Shown here piece after piece: positions 1 through 10,680 of a stretch of 64,000 nt of DNA. The position numbers and the translations under genes were made by a program. Position 1 is the stretch's first letter. Each line of letters opens with the position of its first letter. Source of the stretch: Candidatus Dependentiae bacterium (lineage in GTDB: Bacteria > Babelota > Babeliae > Babelales > Vermiphilaceae); the NCBI GenBank assembly GCA_040878395.1, contig JBBDMI010000014.1, positions 1 through 64,000 of the forward strand, in the 5' to 3' direction. The notes under the pieces were generated by a model, which was given only the letters and a program-made list of their open reading frames with translations, was not told the origin of the DNA and searched no databases.

Positions 1-45
1 TTACAGGATACTGGCTTTGATTTAAATTATGCACTTCAATATTGA
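1..45 (+). CDS. 3' end of a gene cut by the window edge
   Basis: The first reading frame is open from base 1 to a TGA at 43-45 and ends in the residues NYALQY. The next gene's TTG start overlaps this stop by a few bases. Relatives of the next protein usually have sequence in front of the ATP-grasp fold, so this may be the upstream part of the same enzyme, either as a coupled gene or separated by a one-base shift. Too short to identify. Confidence 0.4.
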   Translation, partial: LQDTGFDLNYALQY

Positions 46-887
46 ATGTGCGTACTAAAAAAACTCTCTCTTTATTAAAAAACAAAGAACTTACGAATGC
101 TACTTTAAAAAAAAATGACATTCCCACAAGTGATGGCGAAAACCGCTCCTTTTTTTCTGCTCTTGCCTTTGTACAACAGGTCAGTTTTCCACTCGTGATA
201 AAACCGACATATGGTACACTCAGCCAAGGTGCACATTTCCCTATCAACTCTTGGCCACATTTTGTATATGCATTTTTTGCCTCCAAAAGATATGGATGGC
301 ACACCATGGTGGAAAAATATTATAGCGGCAAAAGTTACCGTATTGTAGTTACTCAAGATAACATGCTTGCAGCGGCACACAGGCTCCCTGCCAATGTAAT
401 AGGAAACGGTAAAGATACAATTAAACAGTTAATACAACAAAAAAATAAAGACCCTAGACGCAAACCAAAAGAAATTCAAAATACGACATTGCACCATGTG
501 ATAATCGATAATAACACCACGCGCATGTTACGCCAACAAAACAAAACATTACATTCTATACCCGCACAAGACGAACAAATTTTTCTTGAACAAAAACTAC
601 TCCTTTCCCGCGGAGGTGATGTCATTGATATTACTGATCAAGTTCACCCAAAAAATAAAGCGATGTTCATCAGAACAGCAACTGTTTTAGGCGCAAACTT
701 GGCTGGCATCGACTGCATTATGACAGACATATCTCAACCATGGAACGAACAAGAGACCGGCATCATCGACGTAAATGGGAAACCATATATTGATATGCAT
801 CATTTTCCCTCTCAAGGAATTACTCGTAATATTGCAAAATCTATAGTATCTCTGCTTGATGATATCCCCTCAGGAATATATCTATAA
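42..887 (+). CDS. ATP-grasp domain protein, cyanophycin synthetase-like ligase
   Basis: 281 residues forming one complete ATP-grasp fold. The N-terminal part has the DIPTSDG and FPLVIKPTYGTLSQG stretches (nucleotide-binding lysine). The C-terminal part has SRGGDVIDITDQVHP, ANLAGIDCIMTDI and IIDVNGKPYIDMHHFP, which match the catalytic and metal-binding block of the cyanophycin synthetase/glutathione synthetase-like ATP-grasp branch. Such enzymes join an acyl phosphate to an amine, but the substrate cannot be read here. The apparent start is TTG at 42, inside the end of the preceding frame, with no clear ribosome site. One extra T at 42-43 would fuse the two frames, so this may be the C-terminal part of a longer protein. 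Confidence 0.75.
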   Translation: MNVRTKKTLSLLKNKELTNATLKKNDIPTSDGENRSFFSALAFVQQVSFPLVIKPTYGTLSQGAHFPINSWPHFVYAFFASKRYGWHTMVEKYYSGKSYRIVVTQDNMLAAAHRLPANVIGNGKDTIKQLIQQKNKDPRRKPKEIQNTTLHHVIIDNNTTRMLRQQNKTLHSIPAQDEQIFLEQKLLLSRGGDVIDITDQVHPKNKAMFIRTATVLGANLAGIDCIMTDISQPWNEQETGIIDVNGKPYIDMHHFPSQGITRNIAKSIVSLLDDIPSGIYL

Positions 888-1046
888 AGGGTTTTCCTCA
901 TTATAAAAAAATAAATGAACAAAATCCTTTATTCTGGGTAAAAAGCACGCAACTTTTAAACATAATCTATTATTACGTAATGCTTTATGATAATCTTGAA
1001 ACTGTATAAATATACATAAAAGAAAAATCCAAAAATAGGTTACATC

Positions 1047-1772
1047 ATGCAAAAAAGATATAGTGACATAGAAATAATAGCTTGGACTAGGCGTCGAGAA
1101 GGCAGTCGCATACATACATCTGCTGCACTTAGCGAAATTGAGTATATACTCAGCCTATTGTCATTAGATAGTGATCTGATCAATCAAGGCGATGCTGAAA
1201 ATGCCACACCATTACATTATGCATGCGCAGTCGGCAGCCTGGACACTGTTATATCTTTAATTCAGCATGGCGCCAATATAAACGCAACAAACTTTCATGA
1301 CGAAACACCATTGCTTTGGGCACTTCTGGAATCTGATATCAAAAAAAGACACGGCAAAATTACATATTTAATTAAAGCCGGTGCGGATATCAACAAAGCA
1401 AATGTCGAAGGCGAAACTATAGCACATCAAGCATTTCGCGATCCAATACTATTACTGCACCTTCTACAACATGCAGCTAATCCAAATGCAAAGAATATCT
1501 TCGATTGGACACCACTCCATTATGCAATGCTATTTGAAGACTCTATCGAAAGCGCAAAACACCTTATTGATCATAATGCGAATATTAATAGCCCGGACGA
1601 TGAAGGCTTTACGCCATTACATTTAGCAGCGAAATATAACAATATAGATGCTATCAAATTACTCATCTCATCAGGTGCTGACCTGACCATACAAAATAAA
1701 TATGGACAAACAGCCTATGATCTTGCTTGTAGCTTGGAATTAGATAATAAAATTTTGGACAGATTAAAGTAA
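1047..1772 (+). CDS. Ankyrin repeat protein
   Basis: 241 residues with about five ankyrin repeats from residue 50 to the end. Repeat cores such as TPLHYACAVGSLDTV, TPLLWALLES, TPLHYAMLFED and TPLHLAAKYNNIDA are each followed by a GADIN- or NANIN-type turn. There is no signal peptide or membrane segment. A ribosome site (AGGTTAC) precedes the ATG. Ankyrin proteins mediate protein-protein contacts and in intracellular bacteria are often delivered to the host; delivery is not shown by this sequence. It stands alone, with a 160-base gap upstream and a repeat-bearing gap downstream. Confidence 0.9.
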   Translation: MQKRYSDIEIIAWTRRREGSRIHTSAALSEIEYILSLLSLDSDLINQGDAENATPLHYACAVGSLDTVISLIQHGANINATNFHDETPLLWALLESDIKKRHGKITYLIKAGADINKANVEGETIAHQAFRDPILLLHLLQHAANPNAKNIFDWTPLHYAMLFEDSIESAKHLIDHNANINSPDDEGFTPLHLAAKYNNIDAIKLLISSGADLTIQNKYGQTAYDLACSLELDNKILDRLK

Positions 1773-1984
1773 TATGAATTCGACCTAAAACAGCACAAAC
1801 ACATTTAAATAAACAAACTTTTTTGGCCAAGTATTCCTCAGCCTGTCCTTTGTAGTTCTTTAGTCCGGTATAACTTTATGTAACGATGGATTAACGAAAC
1901 AGGAAGACCACACCGATCACCGCTGGATCCTCTGCGCCTGTCCGCCATAGCCTTGGCGTCGGCTGGGAGGATGCCAAAATGGGC

Positions 1985-2042
1985 AAATTGCTTTGTTCTT
2001 TGCACCTGGATTATTACATTTTATTTAAGAATTTTTTGAACA
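1985..2042 (+). repeat. Dispersed intergenic repeat, short copy A
   Basis: The block from CCTGGATTATTACATT through TTTAAGAATT-TTTGAA recurs almost unchanged at 20661-20695, where the similarity runs on as copy B; copy C (32819-32915) matches the later part. This copy is cut short after about 40 shared bases. It lies in the 343-base gap between the ankyrin gene and glmS, next to an unusually GC-rich stretch (about 1915-1980). No gene is seen in the gap. Confidence 0.6.
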
Positions 2043-2115
2043 TACTTAGTGACAAAAATAACGTCTTTTACAATACACAAAGAACTATTCAGATCGAACT
2101 CATGTTAAAATAAAA

Positions 2116-3960
2116 CTACTCAACTGTCACTGATTTTGCTAAATTACGTGGTTTGTCAATTTCACAACCTAACACTTTTGCAACTTCATATGTAAAGTAC
2201 TGCATTAAACCACTCATGGCCAATGGCTCAAGCATCGGTTTTACACGCGGCAATACAAATGCAGTTTCAGCTAAATCATAGAGCTCATCTTGGCCTTCAA
2301 ACGCAAATACCACAATATGCCCACCTCGAGCTTTTGCCTCTTGTGTATTTGCAACCAATTTTTGATAGATTATTGGATCTTGTACTGAAAAAACAAATAC
2401 CGGCGTTTGCTCATCGATCAAAGCAAGTGGCCCGTGCTTTAATTCACCTGCCGGATAACATTGAGCAAAATTATAAGAAATCTCTTTTAGTTTAAGCGCA
2501 GCCTCCATCGCAAATGGATAACTGATATTACGCCCTAAAAAGATACTTTTACTAAATTGTGCATATTTTGGTGCTAATATTTTTTGTATCACACGTTTAT
2601 AATTTTCAATACCATTTTCTAACACCTCACCAATAACCAATAAATCTTGCTCTGCAGCCTTAAGCCCTTGTTCATCAATAAGTTTTTTTTCAAATGCAAT
2701 GCGATGCGCCAACCAATATAATGCAGTCAATTGCGTTGAAAACGCTTTGGTAGAAGCGACTGCAACCTCTTGACCCGCTTGCGTTAAAAGAAATCCATCA
2801 GCTTCGCGAACCATAGTGCTTGACGCAACATTAGTTATTGCCAATGTTGGCACATTAAATACTTGCACCATACGTAATGCTTCCAAAGTATCAGCAGTTT
2901 CACCTGATTGAGAAATAGCAATCTGCATAGTATGCTTCTCTTTGAAAAAGTGCATATAACGCATTTCAGATGCAAGGTAAACTTTGGTAGGCACATTGCA
3001 TAATGTTTCAAAAAAGAACTGTGCAATACGAGCTGCATGCCATGAAGTCCCACAGCCAACCATTGAAATGCTTTCTAACTGTTGAATCTGTTCTGCTGAA
3101 ATATCAATGTGGTTCCATAAATCAGCACTCCTTGAAGATAAAAAATCGACAGTATCATGGATTGCTTTTTTTTGTTCGTAAATCTCTTTGAGCATATAAT
3201 GCTCATGACCATTTTTTTGATGTGCTTGCCAATCTGAAGTAATATCTTGCATAAGAAGTGGCTTTGGATTGCCCAAAAAATCGTACAGTTCAATCATATC
3301 AGACTTCACTATGGCAAAGTGCTCATCAGGAATAAATAAAACTTTTTTTGTTTTATCTGCAAATGCTATAATATCTGATGCAATAAACATTTGACCATCA
3401 CCAACACCCACACACAATGGTGAACGTTTACGCACCAACAACATTTGATCCGGTTTTGACTGTAAAATTGAAATAAACGCATAAGCGCCATTCAACTGCT
3501 TTACCAAATCAACAATTGCAGCTTTAAATGTATTATGCGTTAAAAGGAGAGACTCTAATAGATGAGCAATAATTTCAGTATCAGTTTCTGAATGAAATAT
3601 ATGACCGGTATTTACTAACTGTTGCTTAAGCTCATGATGATTTTCAATAATACCATTATGCACAATTGAAACGGTCTTATTGCAATCAAATTGAGGATGC
3701 GCATTTGTTGCTGTAGACTTGCCGTGCGTCGACCAACGAGTATGTCCAATGCCAATAAAACCATCAATTGGAGACAGTTCACATTTTTGCACTAAGTTAC
3801 TCAAACGCCCTTCTGCCTTACAATACAACAGTCTATGATCATCCGGATGCAAACAAGCAAAACCTGCTGAATCATATCCACGATACTCAAGACGAGAAAG
3901 ACCTTCAAAAATAAACTCACGGCTATAGTTTTTGCCTACATACCCAACAACACTACACAT
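2116..3960 (-). CDS. glmS: Glutamine--fructose-6-phosphate aminotransferase (isomerizing)
   Basis: 614 residues, the usual full length. After Met1 comes the N-terminal nucleophile Cys2 (MCSVVGYVG), followed by the glutaminase signature HTRWSTHG. Two SIS sugar-isomerase domains follow, the first beginning near residue 300 with VGCGTSWHA, and the protein ends in the conserved LAKSVTVE tail. It makes glucosamine-6-phosphate from fructose-6-phosphate and glutamine, the first step to UDP-GlcNAc for peptidoglycan and lipid A. It follows rpsI by 79 bases on the same strand and may be co-transcribed. That short gap leaves no room for a glmS ribozyme. Confidence 0.97.
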   Translation of the reverse strand: MCSVVGYVGKNYSREFIFEGLSRLEYRGYDSAGFACLHPDDHRLLYCKAEGRLSNLVQKCELSPIDGFIGIGHTRWSTHGKSTATNAHPQFDCNKTVSIVHNGIIENHHELKQQLVNTGHIFHSETDTEIIAHLLESLLLTHNTFKAAIVDLVKQLNGAYAFISILQSKPDQMLLVRKRSPLCVGVGDGQMFIASDIIAFADKTKKVLFIPDEHFAIVKSDMIELYDFLGNPKPLLMQDITSDWQAHQKNGHEHYMLKEIYEQKKAIHDTVDFLSSRSADLWNHIDISAEQIQQLESISMVGCGTSWHAARIAQFFFETLCNVPTKVYLASEMRYMHFFKEKHTMQIAISQSGETADTLEALRMVQVFNVPTLAITNVASSTMVREADGFLLTQAGQEVAVASTKAFSTQLTALYWLAHRIAFEKKLIDEQGLKAAEQDLLVIGEVLENGIENYKRVIQKILAPKYAQFSKSIFLGRNISYPFAMEAALKLKEISYNFAQCYPAGELKHGPLALIDEQTPVFVFSVQDPIIYQKLVANTQEAKARGGHIVVFAFEGQDELYDLAETAFVLPRVKPMLEPLAMSGLMQYFTYEVAKVLGCEIDKPRNLAKSVTVE

Positions 3961-4039
3961 CCTTTTGCTTCCTGTACTAATGCTCTCTGATACAACTTTA
4001 AACTACCCTAACATACCAGAAATGATATGTATGTGAAAT

Positions 4040-4459
4040 TTAACGTTTAACGAATTGGAATTTACGACGTGCGCCAGGTTGCCCAGGTTTTTTACGCTCT
4101 TTAAGACGTGAATCTACAGTTAGTAAACCATGTTTTCTTAAAAGCACACGTAATTCTTCATTTTGTTGAACAAACGCACGAGAAATAGCTAATTGAATAG
4201 CGCCTGCTTGAGAATGAGTTCCACCACCTTTAACAGTGATTTGAACATCATATTTGTCACCTTGTGGGATAACTTTTAGAGGAGTTGCGGCTTCAAGGCG
4301 AGCGATATCTGTTTCGAAATACTCTTTGTAATCACGACTGTTAACCAAAATATTACCTTTACCACGACGTAACCATGCACGTGCAACAGATGATTTACGA
4401 CGCCCTACACCGTGAGCTAAAGGAGCTCCAGATTTTGCTTTTGCTTGAATCTTTGCCAT
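4040..4459 (-). CDS. rpsI: 30S ribosomal protein S9
   Basis: 139 residues with the S9 signatures GRRKSSVARAWL near the N terminus, a central GGGTHSQAGAIQLAISRAF and the basic C-terminal tail RKKPGQPGARRKFQFVKR, which reaches the ribosomal P site. An N-terminal lysine/alanine-rich extension of about 15 residues precedes the core. In most bacteria rpsI directly follows rplM (L13); here the upstream neighbour is an unrelated secreted protein and glmS lies downstream, so the usual pair is broken. Confidence 0.97.
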   Translation of the reverse strand: MAKIQAKAKSGAPLAHGVGRRKSSVARAWLRRGKGNILVNSRDYKEYFETDIARLEAATPLKVIPQGDKYDVQITVKGGGTHSQAGAIQLAISRAFVQQNEELRVLLRKHGLLTVDSRLKERKKPGQPGARRKFQFVKR

Positions 4460-4568
4460 AATATTTTGAAAACCTTATACAATTTGAAACATTTTTTATC
4501 CACAATATACGATTATTATAATTGATTGGATGAAAATGTCAATGTAACCTCTCGTTAACTTATGGCAT

Positions 4569-4602
4569 AAAAAAAGAGCTTTGCAATTCGTGCAAAACCC
4601 TT
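4569..4602 (-). terminator. Rho-independent terminator of the 4624-5094 gene
   Basis: On the minus strand a 12-base-pair stem (4591-4602 with 4574-4585, two G-U pairs) with a 5-base loop is followed by a run of seven or so T. It sits 22 bases past the stop of the secreted protein gene. Confidence 0.8.
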
Positions 4603-4623
4603 TAAATCAACTAAATTTTGATA

Positions 4624-5094
4624 TTATCTTGATGGCGTAAAATTAAATATAGGTATTCCTGCACTTTCAAATCCTTCACGAGCAAGCCCACAAGCAGCAA
4701 CCGCTGCTACAAATTCACGCAATCTCAATTCTTGAGCGCCAGTTGCACATTGCTTTAGACCTAAATAAACGGTACCTAAAGCAGCTCCGGAACCCAATAT
4801 ATTTTTAATCATTTTGTCATCTGCGCCACCTGCATATGCAAGCATCGCTGTACACAACGTTGAAGCGGCAACATTTTGAAAATCTTCTGCAAAAGAGGCT
4901 CTTTGACGACGACCATTTTGCCAGTCATTATATGAATTTCTTATTCGTTCCAAGGCCCATCCGCCACCAACAAGTACACAAATTCCTTTTGCCAACATTG
5001 GCACCAAATCAGCCGGGTCATTATTGCGTGCTTGCACATTACTGCTCATTAATCCCATCAAGCACAAACTCAACAATAATTGCTTTTTCATCAT
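4624..5094 (-). CDS. Secreted/membrane protein of unknown function
   Basis: 156 residues. A signal peptide (MMKKQLLLSLCLMGLMSSNVQA, cleavage expected after about residue 22) is followed by a mildly hydrophobic segment (LAKGICVLVGGGWAL), a basic stretch, then Ala/Gly-rich hydrophobic helices around residues 75-115 and 125-145. No recognised domain. It is monocistronic, with its own terminator, which is the usual arrangement for the many small exported proteins in this window. Confidence 0.75.
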   Translation of the reverse strand: MMKKQLLLSLCLMGLMSSNVQARNNDPADLVPMLAKGICVLVGGGWALERIRNSYNDWQNGRRQRASFAEDFQNVAASTLCTAMLAYAGGADDKMIKNILGSGAALGTVYLGLKQCATGAQELRLREFVAAVAACGLAREGFESAGIPIFNFTPSR

Positions 5095-5203
5095 AAAAAA
5101 CCTTTGATGTAAATAAATGAAATATTAAAAACCTACTGTGCAGAAGTATACTCTGTTTTATATGAAAAATAAAAAGGATGCCCAAAATTAAAGACCATGA
5201 ATA

Positions 5204-5575
5204 TTATTGCTCTAAATCATTTTGTTCTTCAAATGCCTCTTGACACAACAGACAACGAGTTGCATTAGGATAATATTTCAGACGTTTATCAGAAATTGCC
5301 TTACCACAGTCAACACACACACCATAGCTGCCCTCATTAATCATTTCCAACGCTTGTATCACACGTTTATATTCAACATTCTTATTATCATGCAATGAAG
5401 CCTTTAAACTCTCCATAGTTGAAGCAAGTGCTTCATCAGCACTATCTTGCACTTGGTCATCAGAAAATTTTTCTTGATAAGAGCCGATCATTTCCTCTTC
5501 TAATTCAAACTTTCTTGCTTCGAGATTTTTTCTTATTTTCTCTAGCTTTTTTTTTGATAATGCTTCTTGTGACAT
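5204..5575 (-). CDS. DksA/TraR-family C4 zinc-finger protein
   Basis: 123 residues. A coiled-coil half (residues 5-80, rich in K and E, with an acidic turn SDDQVQDSADEA near its tip) leads to a C-terminal zinc finger CVDCG...CLLC. This is the architecture of DksA-like factors, which insert the coil into the RNA polymerase secondary channel. The tip is more like the short YteA/TraR group than classical DksA, so regulation by ppGpp is not certain. The ATG lies 4 bases after the tadA stop, so the two form an operon. Confidence 0.85.
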   Translation of the reverse strand: MSQEALSKKKLEKIRKNLEARKFELEEEMIGSYQEKFSDDQVQDSADEALASTMESLKASLHDNKNVEYKRVIQALEMINEGSYGVCVDCGKAISDKRLKYYPNATRCLLCQEAFEEQNDLEQ

Positions 5576-5579
5576 ACTC

Positions 5580-6050
5580 TTACCTTTTCTTTTTAAAAAA
5601 TTGCTTTAATAATTTTGCTGATTCTTCATGCATAACTCCCGGAATAATCTCCACAGTGTCATACTTGTATACCGAATCAATTCCTTGTTTGTCAAGCTGA
5701 TATCCAAACACCGGTGAATCCGCACCGTAAACGACTCTTGCTAATCGATGCAATAAAATTGCATACATACACATCGCACACGGCTCAAGCGTTACATAAA
5801 TCCAACAATTTAATAATCGCCAATCTCCTAACTTCTTGCCCGCTTTTTTTAACGCTAACAATTCTGCATGTGCGCATTGCGTATCTTTTTGTTCAACTTT
5901 ATTATATGCACGCGCAACAACAGTTCCATCACAAACAATAACCGATCCAACCGGCACTTCATCTTGATCAAATGCTTTTTTCGCTTGTTTCAATGCCTCT
6001 TTCATATATCTTATATCGATCATTTTTTGAGTATTTGCACCTGTCATCAT
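5580..6050 (-). CDS. tadA: tRNA-specific adenosine deaminase
   Basis: 156 residues. It carries the zinc/catalytic motif CAHAELLALKKAG (HAE) and PCAMC of the cytidine deaminase fold, with DEVPVGSVIV near residue 35, as in TadA, which converts wobble A34 to inosine in tRNA-Arg. An alternative start is Met10. It overlaps nothing upstream and is followed after 4 bases by the DksA-like gene. A second deaminase in the window (20803-21276) is guanine-deaminase type, so the two are distinguishable. Confidence 0.92.
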   Translation of the reverse strand: MMTGANTQKMIDIRYMKEALKQAKKAFDQDEVPVGSVIVCDGTVVARAYNKVEQKDTQCAHAELLALKKAGKKLGDWRLLNCWIYVTLEPCAMCMYAILLHRLARVVYGADSPVFGYQLDKQGIDSVYKYDTVEIIPGVMHEESAKLLKQFFKKKR

Positions 6051-6217
6051 TTGTTCCTTGCTGAATCTGACTCATCAAACTTTATATATCGAACTGAGCA
6101 GAGTAGAAAAAATACGGTTTTTTGTCTATACTCGAGTATAATATATTAAAGATGGTTGCAATAGCCATCTACCTATATTACGGTATTATAAGTTTGTACT
6201 TATCAAAGAACATGTAA

Positions 6218-8662
<2,445 letters not shown>

Positions 8663-8697
8663 CACAAAAGAAATAGTTAGAAATACTATCAAGAAAT

Positions 8698-8738
8698 ATC
8701 ATTTTAGTGCGCCAATTAATTTGGCACACTAAAATGAT
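8698..8738 (+). other. Strong hairpin after gyrB
   Basis: ATCATTTTAGTG at 8698-8709 pairs perfectly with CACTAAAATGAT at 8727-8738, and an inner GCCAA/TTGGC stem closes a TTAA loop. No T-run follows on either strand, so it is not a canonical intrinsic terminator, though it could end or stabilise the gyrB transcript. The rest of the 303-base gap holds sequences resembling the repeat ends near 32.6 kb (8811-8868) and a promoter candidate. Confidence 0.55.
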
Positions 8739-8926
8739 CAAAAATAAAAAAAGTGAATTTTATTCAACAATGCATGAATTCTATCTAAGATTTTTTTTTA
8801 AAATAACAACTTAAGAGCTTATCTGAGAAACATTAGTTCCTTTGATCAAATTCACCTTAAAATAGCCTATCGTACAAAGTGTATAAAAACATCAAAATAT
8901 GACACCTCTTTTAGTTTTTTATATAT

Positions 8927-8935
8927 TGCTATATC
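8927..8935 (+). promoter_or_regulatory. Extended -10 promoter candidate for the 8966 gene
   Basis: TG-C-TATATC lies 30 bases before the ATG of the secreted Cys-rich protein. Similar TGC-TAYAYA boxes precede the genes at 9388 and 12376, and TGT-TATACT precedes dnaJ. No good -35 box is visible. Confidence 0.35.
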
Positions 8936-8965
8936 CTAACAAAAACTAAAACTATCGAGGTCTAT

Positions 8966-9307
8966 ATGAAAAAACTATTAATACCTATATTCATGCAATT
9001 ACCATTACTGGCAATCCCACCGCTAGCTCCCGCACTCTATGTTCCTGCAATTGTCTCCACTCATGCACAAGTCATGCCGCATACATTAACTATGGATGAA
9101 GAACAACCAAAATATCCTTCTTTAAAGGATATGAAAAATCGGTGTGTTCAATGCAACAATCATCCCCTCACACAAAAATGTAAAGAAGCTGCACCACTTT
9201 GTGCTGTAATGCTTGCCGGTTCTTGCTGCATTATGCTTTGTACAACCATAACACCAATTGCCTGTATCGAATGCATCAAGCACACCGGCTTTGGCCTCAC
9301 TTTATAA
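8966..9307 (+). CDS. Small secreted cysteine-rich protein
   Basis: 113 residues. It starts with a signal-peptide-like segment (MKKLLIPIFMQLPLLAIPPLAPAL) and has a central polar part with CVQCNNHPLTQKCKEAAPLC, then a C-terminal hydrophobic segment containing CCIMLCTTITPIACIEC, about ten cysteines in all. No known domain. GAGGT sits a few bases before the ATG. The paired cysteines suggest disulfides or metal binding outside the cytoplasm, which is inference. Confidence 0.65.
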   Translation: MKKLLIPIFMQLPLLAIPPLAPALYVPAIVSTHAQVMPHTLTMDEEQPKYPSLKDMKNRCVQCNNHPLTQKCKEAAPLCAVMLAGSCCIMLCTTITPIACIECIKHTGFGLTL

Positions 9308-9327
9308 ATTCATATACCATTAAATAC

Positions 9328-9357
9328 TTGCTTCACTTCTTTTTAAGATGCTACATA
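9328..9357 (+). promoter_or_regulatory. Promoter candidate for the formamidase gene
   Basis: TTGCTT (9328-9333) and TACATA (9352-9357) are 18 bases apart, with TG one base before the -10 box. They lie 30 bases upstream of the ATG. Confidence 0.4.
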
Positions 9358-9387
9358 CAAAATAAATCTTAAAAAAAAGGAAGCCCA

Positions 9388-10608
9388 ATGCTCAAAAAAA
9401 TTATCTCCGTCAATGTAAACAAATCACCACTTGATCAACCCACTCCATTACACAATCGTTGGCATCCGGATATCCCTGCTGTTGCACATGTAAAACCGGG
9501 CGATGCATTCCGCATTGAATGTTTAGACTGGACTGGAGGACAAATAAAAGATAATGATTGTGCAAATGACATTCGCGATGTTGAGCTGGATCAAGTTCAT
9601 TATTTAAGCGGTCCTATTGCAGTTGAAGGCGCTGAACCCGGAGATCTACTAGTTGTTGATATTTTAAACATTGGACCTCTTTATGAATCTCAATGGGGCT
9701 TTACCGGCATCTTTTCAAAAAATAATGGGGGTGGTTTTTTAACTGACTATTATCCAGATGCAGGCAAAGCAATTTGGGATCTTGAAGGTATTTATGCAAC
9801 CTCACGTCACATACCTGATGTACGTTTTGCAGGAATCATTCATCCGGGTTTAATTGGCACTGCACCCTCACACGAATTATTAAAAGAATGGAATCATCGT
9901 GAAAATATATTGGTATCAACCAATCCTGATCGCATACCCCCTCTTGCATGCTTACCAAACTCAAATGCAGCGTTATGTGGTCAATTGACAGGGGATAAAT
10001 TATTAGAGGTTGCTGAGACTGGCGCACGAACTGTGCCTGGACGTGAAAATGGTGGAAACTGTGATATTAAAAATCTAACGCGAGGATCCCGCGCATTTTT
10101 TCCTGTCTTTATTGATGGTGCAAACTTATCAATGGGTGATATCCATTTTAGCCAAGGTGATGGTGAAATCACTTTTTGTGGTGCAATCGAAATGGCTGGA
10201 TGGATTGAAATAAAAGTTGATCTGATTAAAAATGGCGTTTCAAAATACGATATAAAAAATCCAATTTTCTTAAGCAGCCCGCTTGAACCTCACTATACTG
10301 AATATATTACCTTTGAAGGTATTTCAGTTGACGCACAAGGAAAACAACATTACCTCAATGCGCATATTGCATACCAAAATGCATGCCTCAATGCGATTGC
10401 ATATCTCAAAAAATTCGGATATACCGGCGAACAAGCTTATATGATTTTGAGCACGGCACCGGTTGAAGGTCGCATAAGCGGTGTTGTTGATATACCAAAT
10501 GCAATATGCACCATATATATTCCAACCTCTATTTTTAATATGGATATACGCCCAAATCATGACGGACCTATAAAAAACGATCGCGGACAGATTGCACTAT
10601 GCTCATAA
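9388..10608 (+). CDS. fmdA: Formamidase / acetamidase family (FmdA/AmdA)
   Basis: 406 residues, the normal length for formamidase. The N terminus has RWHPDIPAVAHVKPGDAFRIECLDWTGGQI and the following DIRDVELDQVHYLSGP. The middle has HPGLIGTAPSHELL and ARTVPGRENGGNCDIKNLTRG, and then FFPVFIDGANLSMGDIHFSQGDGEI, the metal/active-site block of this beta-rich family. It hydrolyses formamide to formate and ammonia. AAGGAAG precedes the ATG. Nothing next to it (tilS downstream, a small secreted protein upstream) suggests a nitrogen pathway, so the true substrate in this organism is uncertain. Confidence 0.9.
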   Translation: MLKKIISVNVNKSPLDQPTPLHNRWHPDIPAVAHVKPGDAFRIECLDWTGGQIKDNDCANDIRDVELDQVHYLSGPIAVEGAEPGDLLVVDILNIGPLYESQWGFTGIFSKNNGGGFLTDYYPDAGKAIWDLEGIYATSRHIPDVRFAGIIHPGLIGTAPSHELLKEWNHRENILVSTNPDRIPPLACLPNSNAALCGQLTGDKLLEVAETGARTVPGRENGGNCDIKNLTRGSRAFFPVFIDGANLSMGDIHFSQGDGEITFCGAIEMAGWIEIKVDLIKNGVSKYDIKNPIFLSSPLEPHYTEYITFEGISVDAQGKQHYLNAHIAYQNACLNAIAYLKKFGYTGEQAYMILSTAPVEGRISGVVDIPNAICTIYIPTSIFNMDIRPNHDGPIKNDRGQIALCS

Positions 10609-10680
10609 ACTCATTTGAGAGAACTTATCAAAGCTCTCTCACTATTCATTTCTTTATCAATTTTATATATACTGATATCT

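Noticed and set aside
3961-4039. Possible glmS ribozyme/riboswitch upstream of glmS
   Set aside because: Only 79 bases separate rpsI and glmS, too short for the ribozyme, and no matching core was seen.
8698-8738. Intrinsic terminator after gyrB
   Set aside because: The hairpin is strong but no T-run follows it on either strand, so it is listed only as a hairpin.
10615-10680. N-terminal membrane extension of TilS from a TTG start
   Set aside because: TilS is soluble and the ATG at 10681 gives the normal start; the upstream stretch is probably non-coding.
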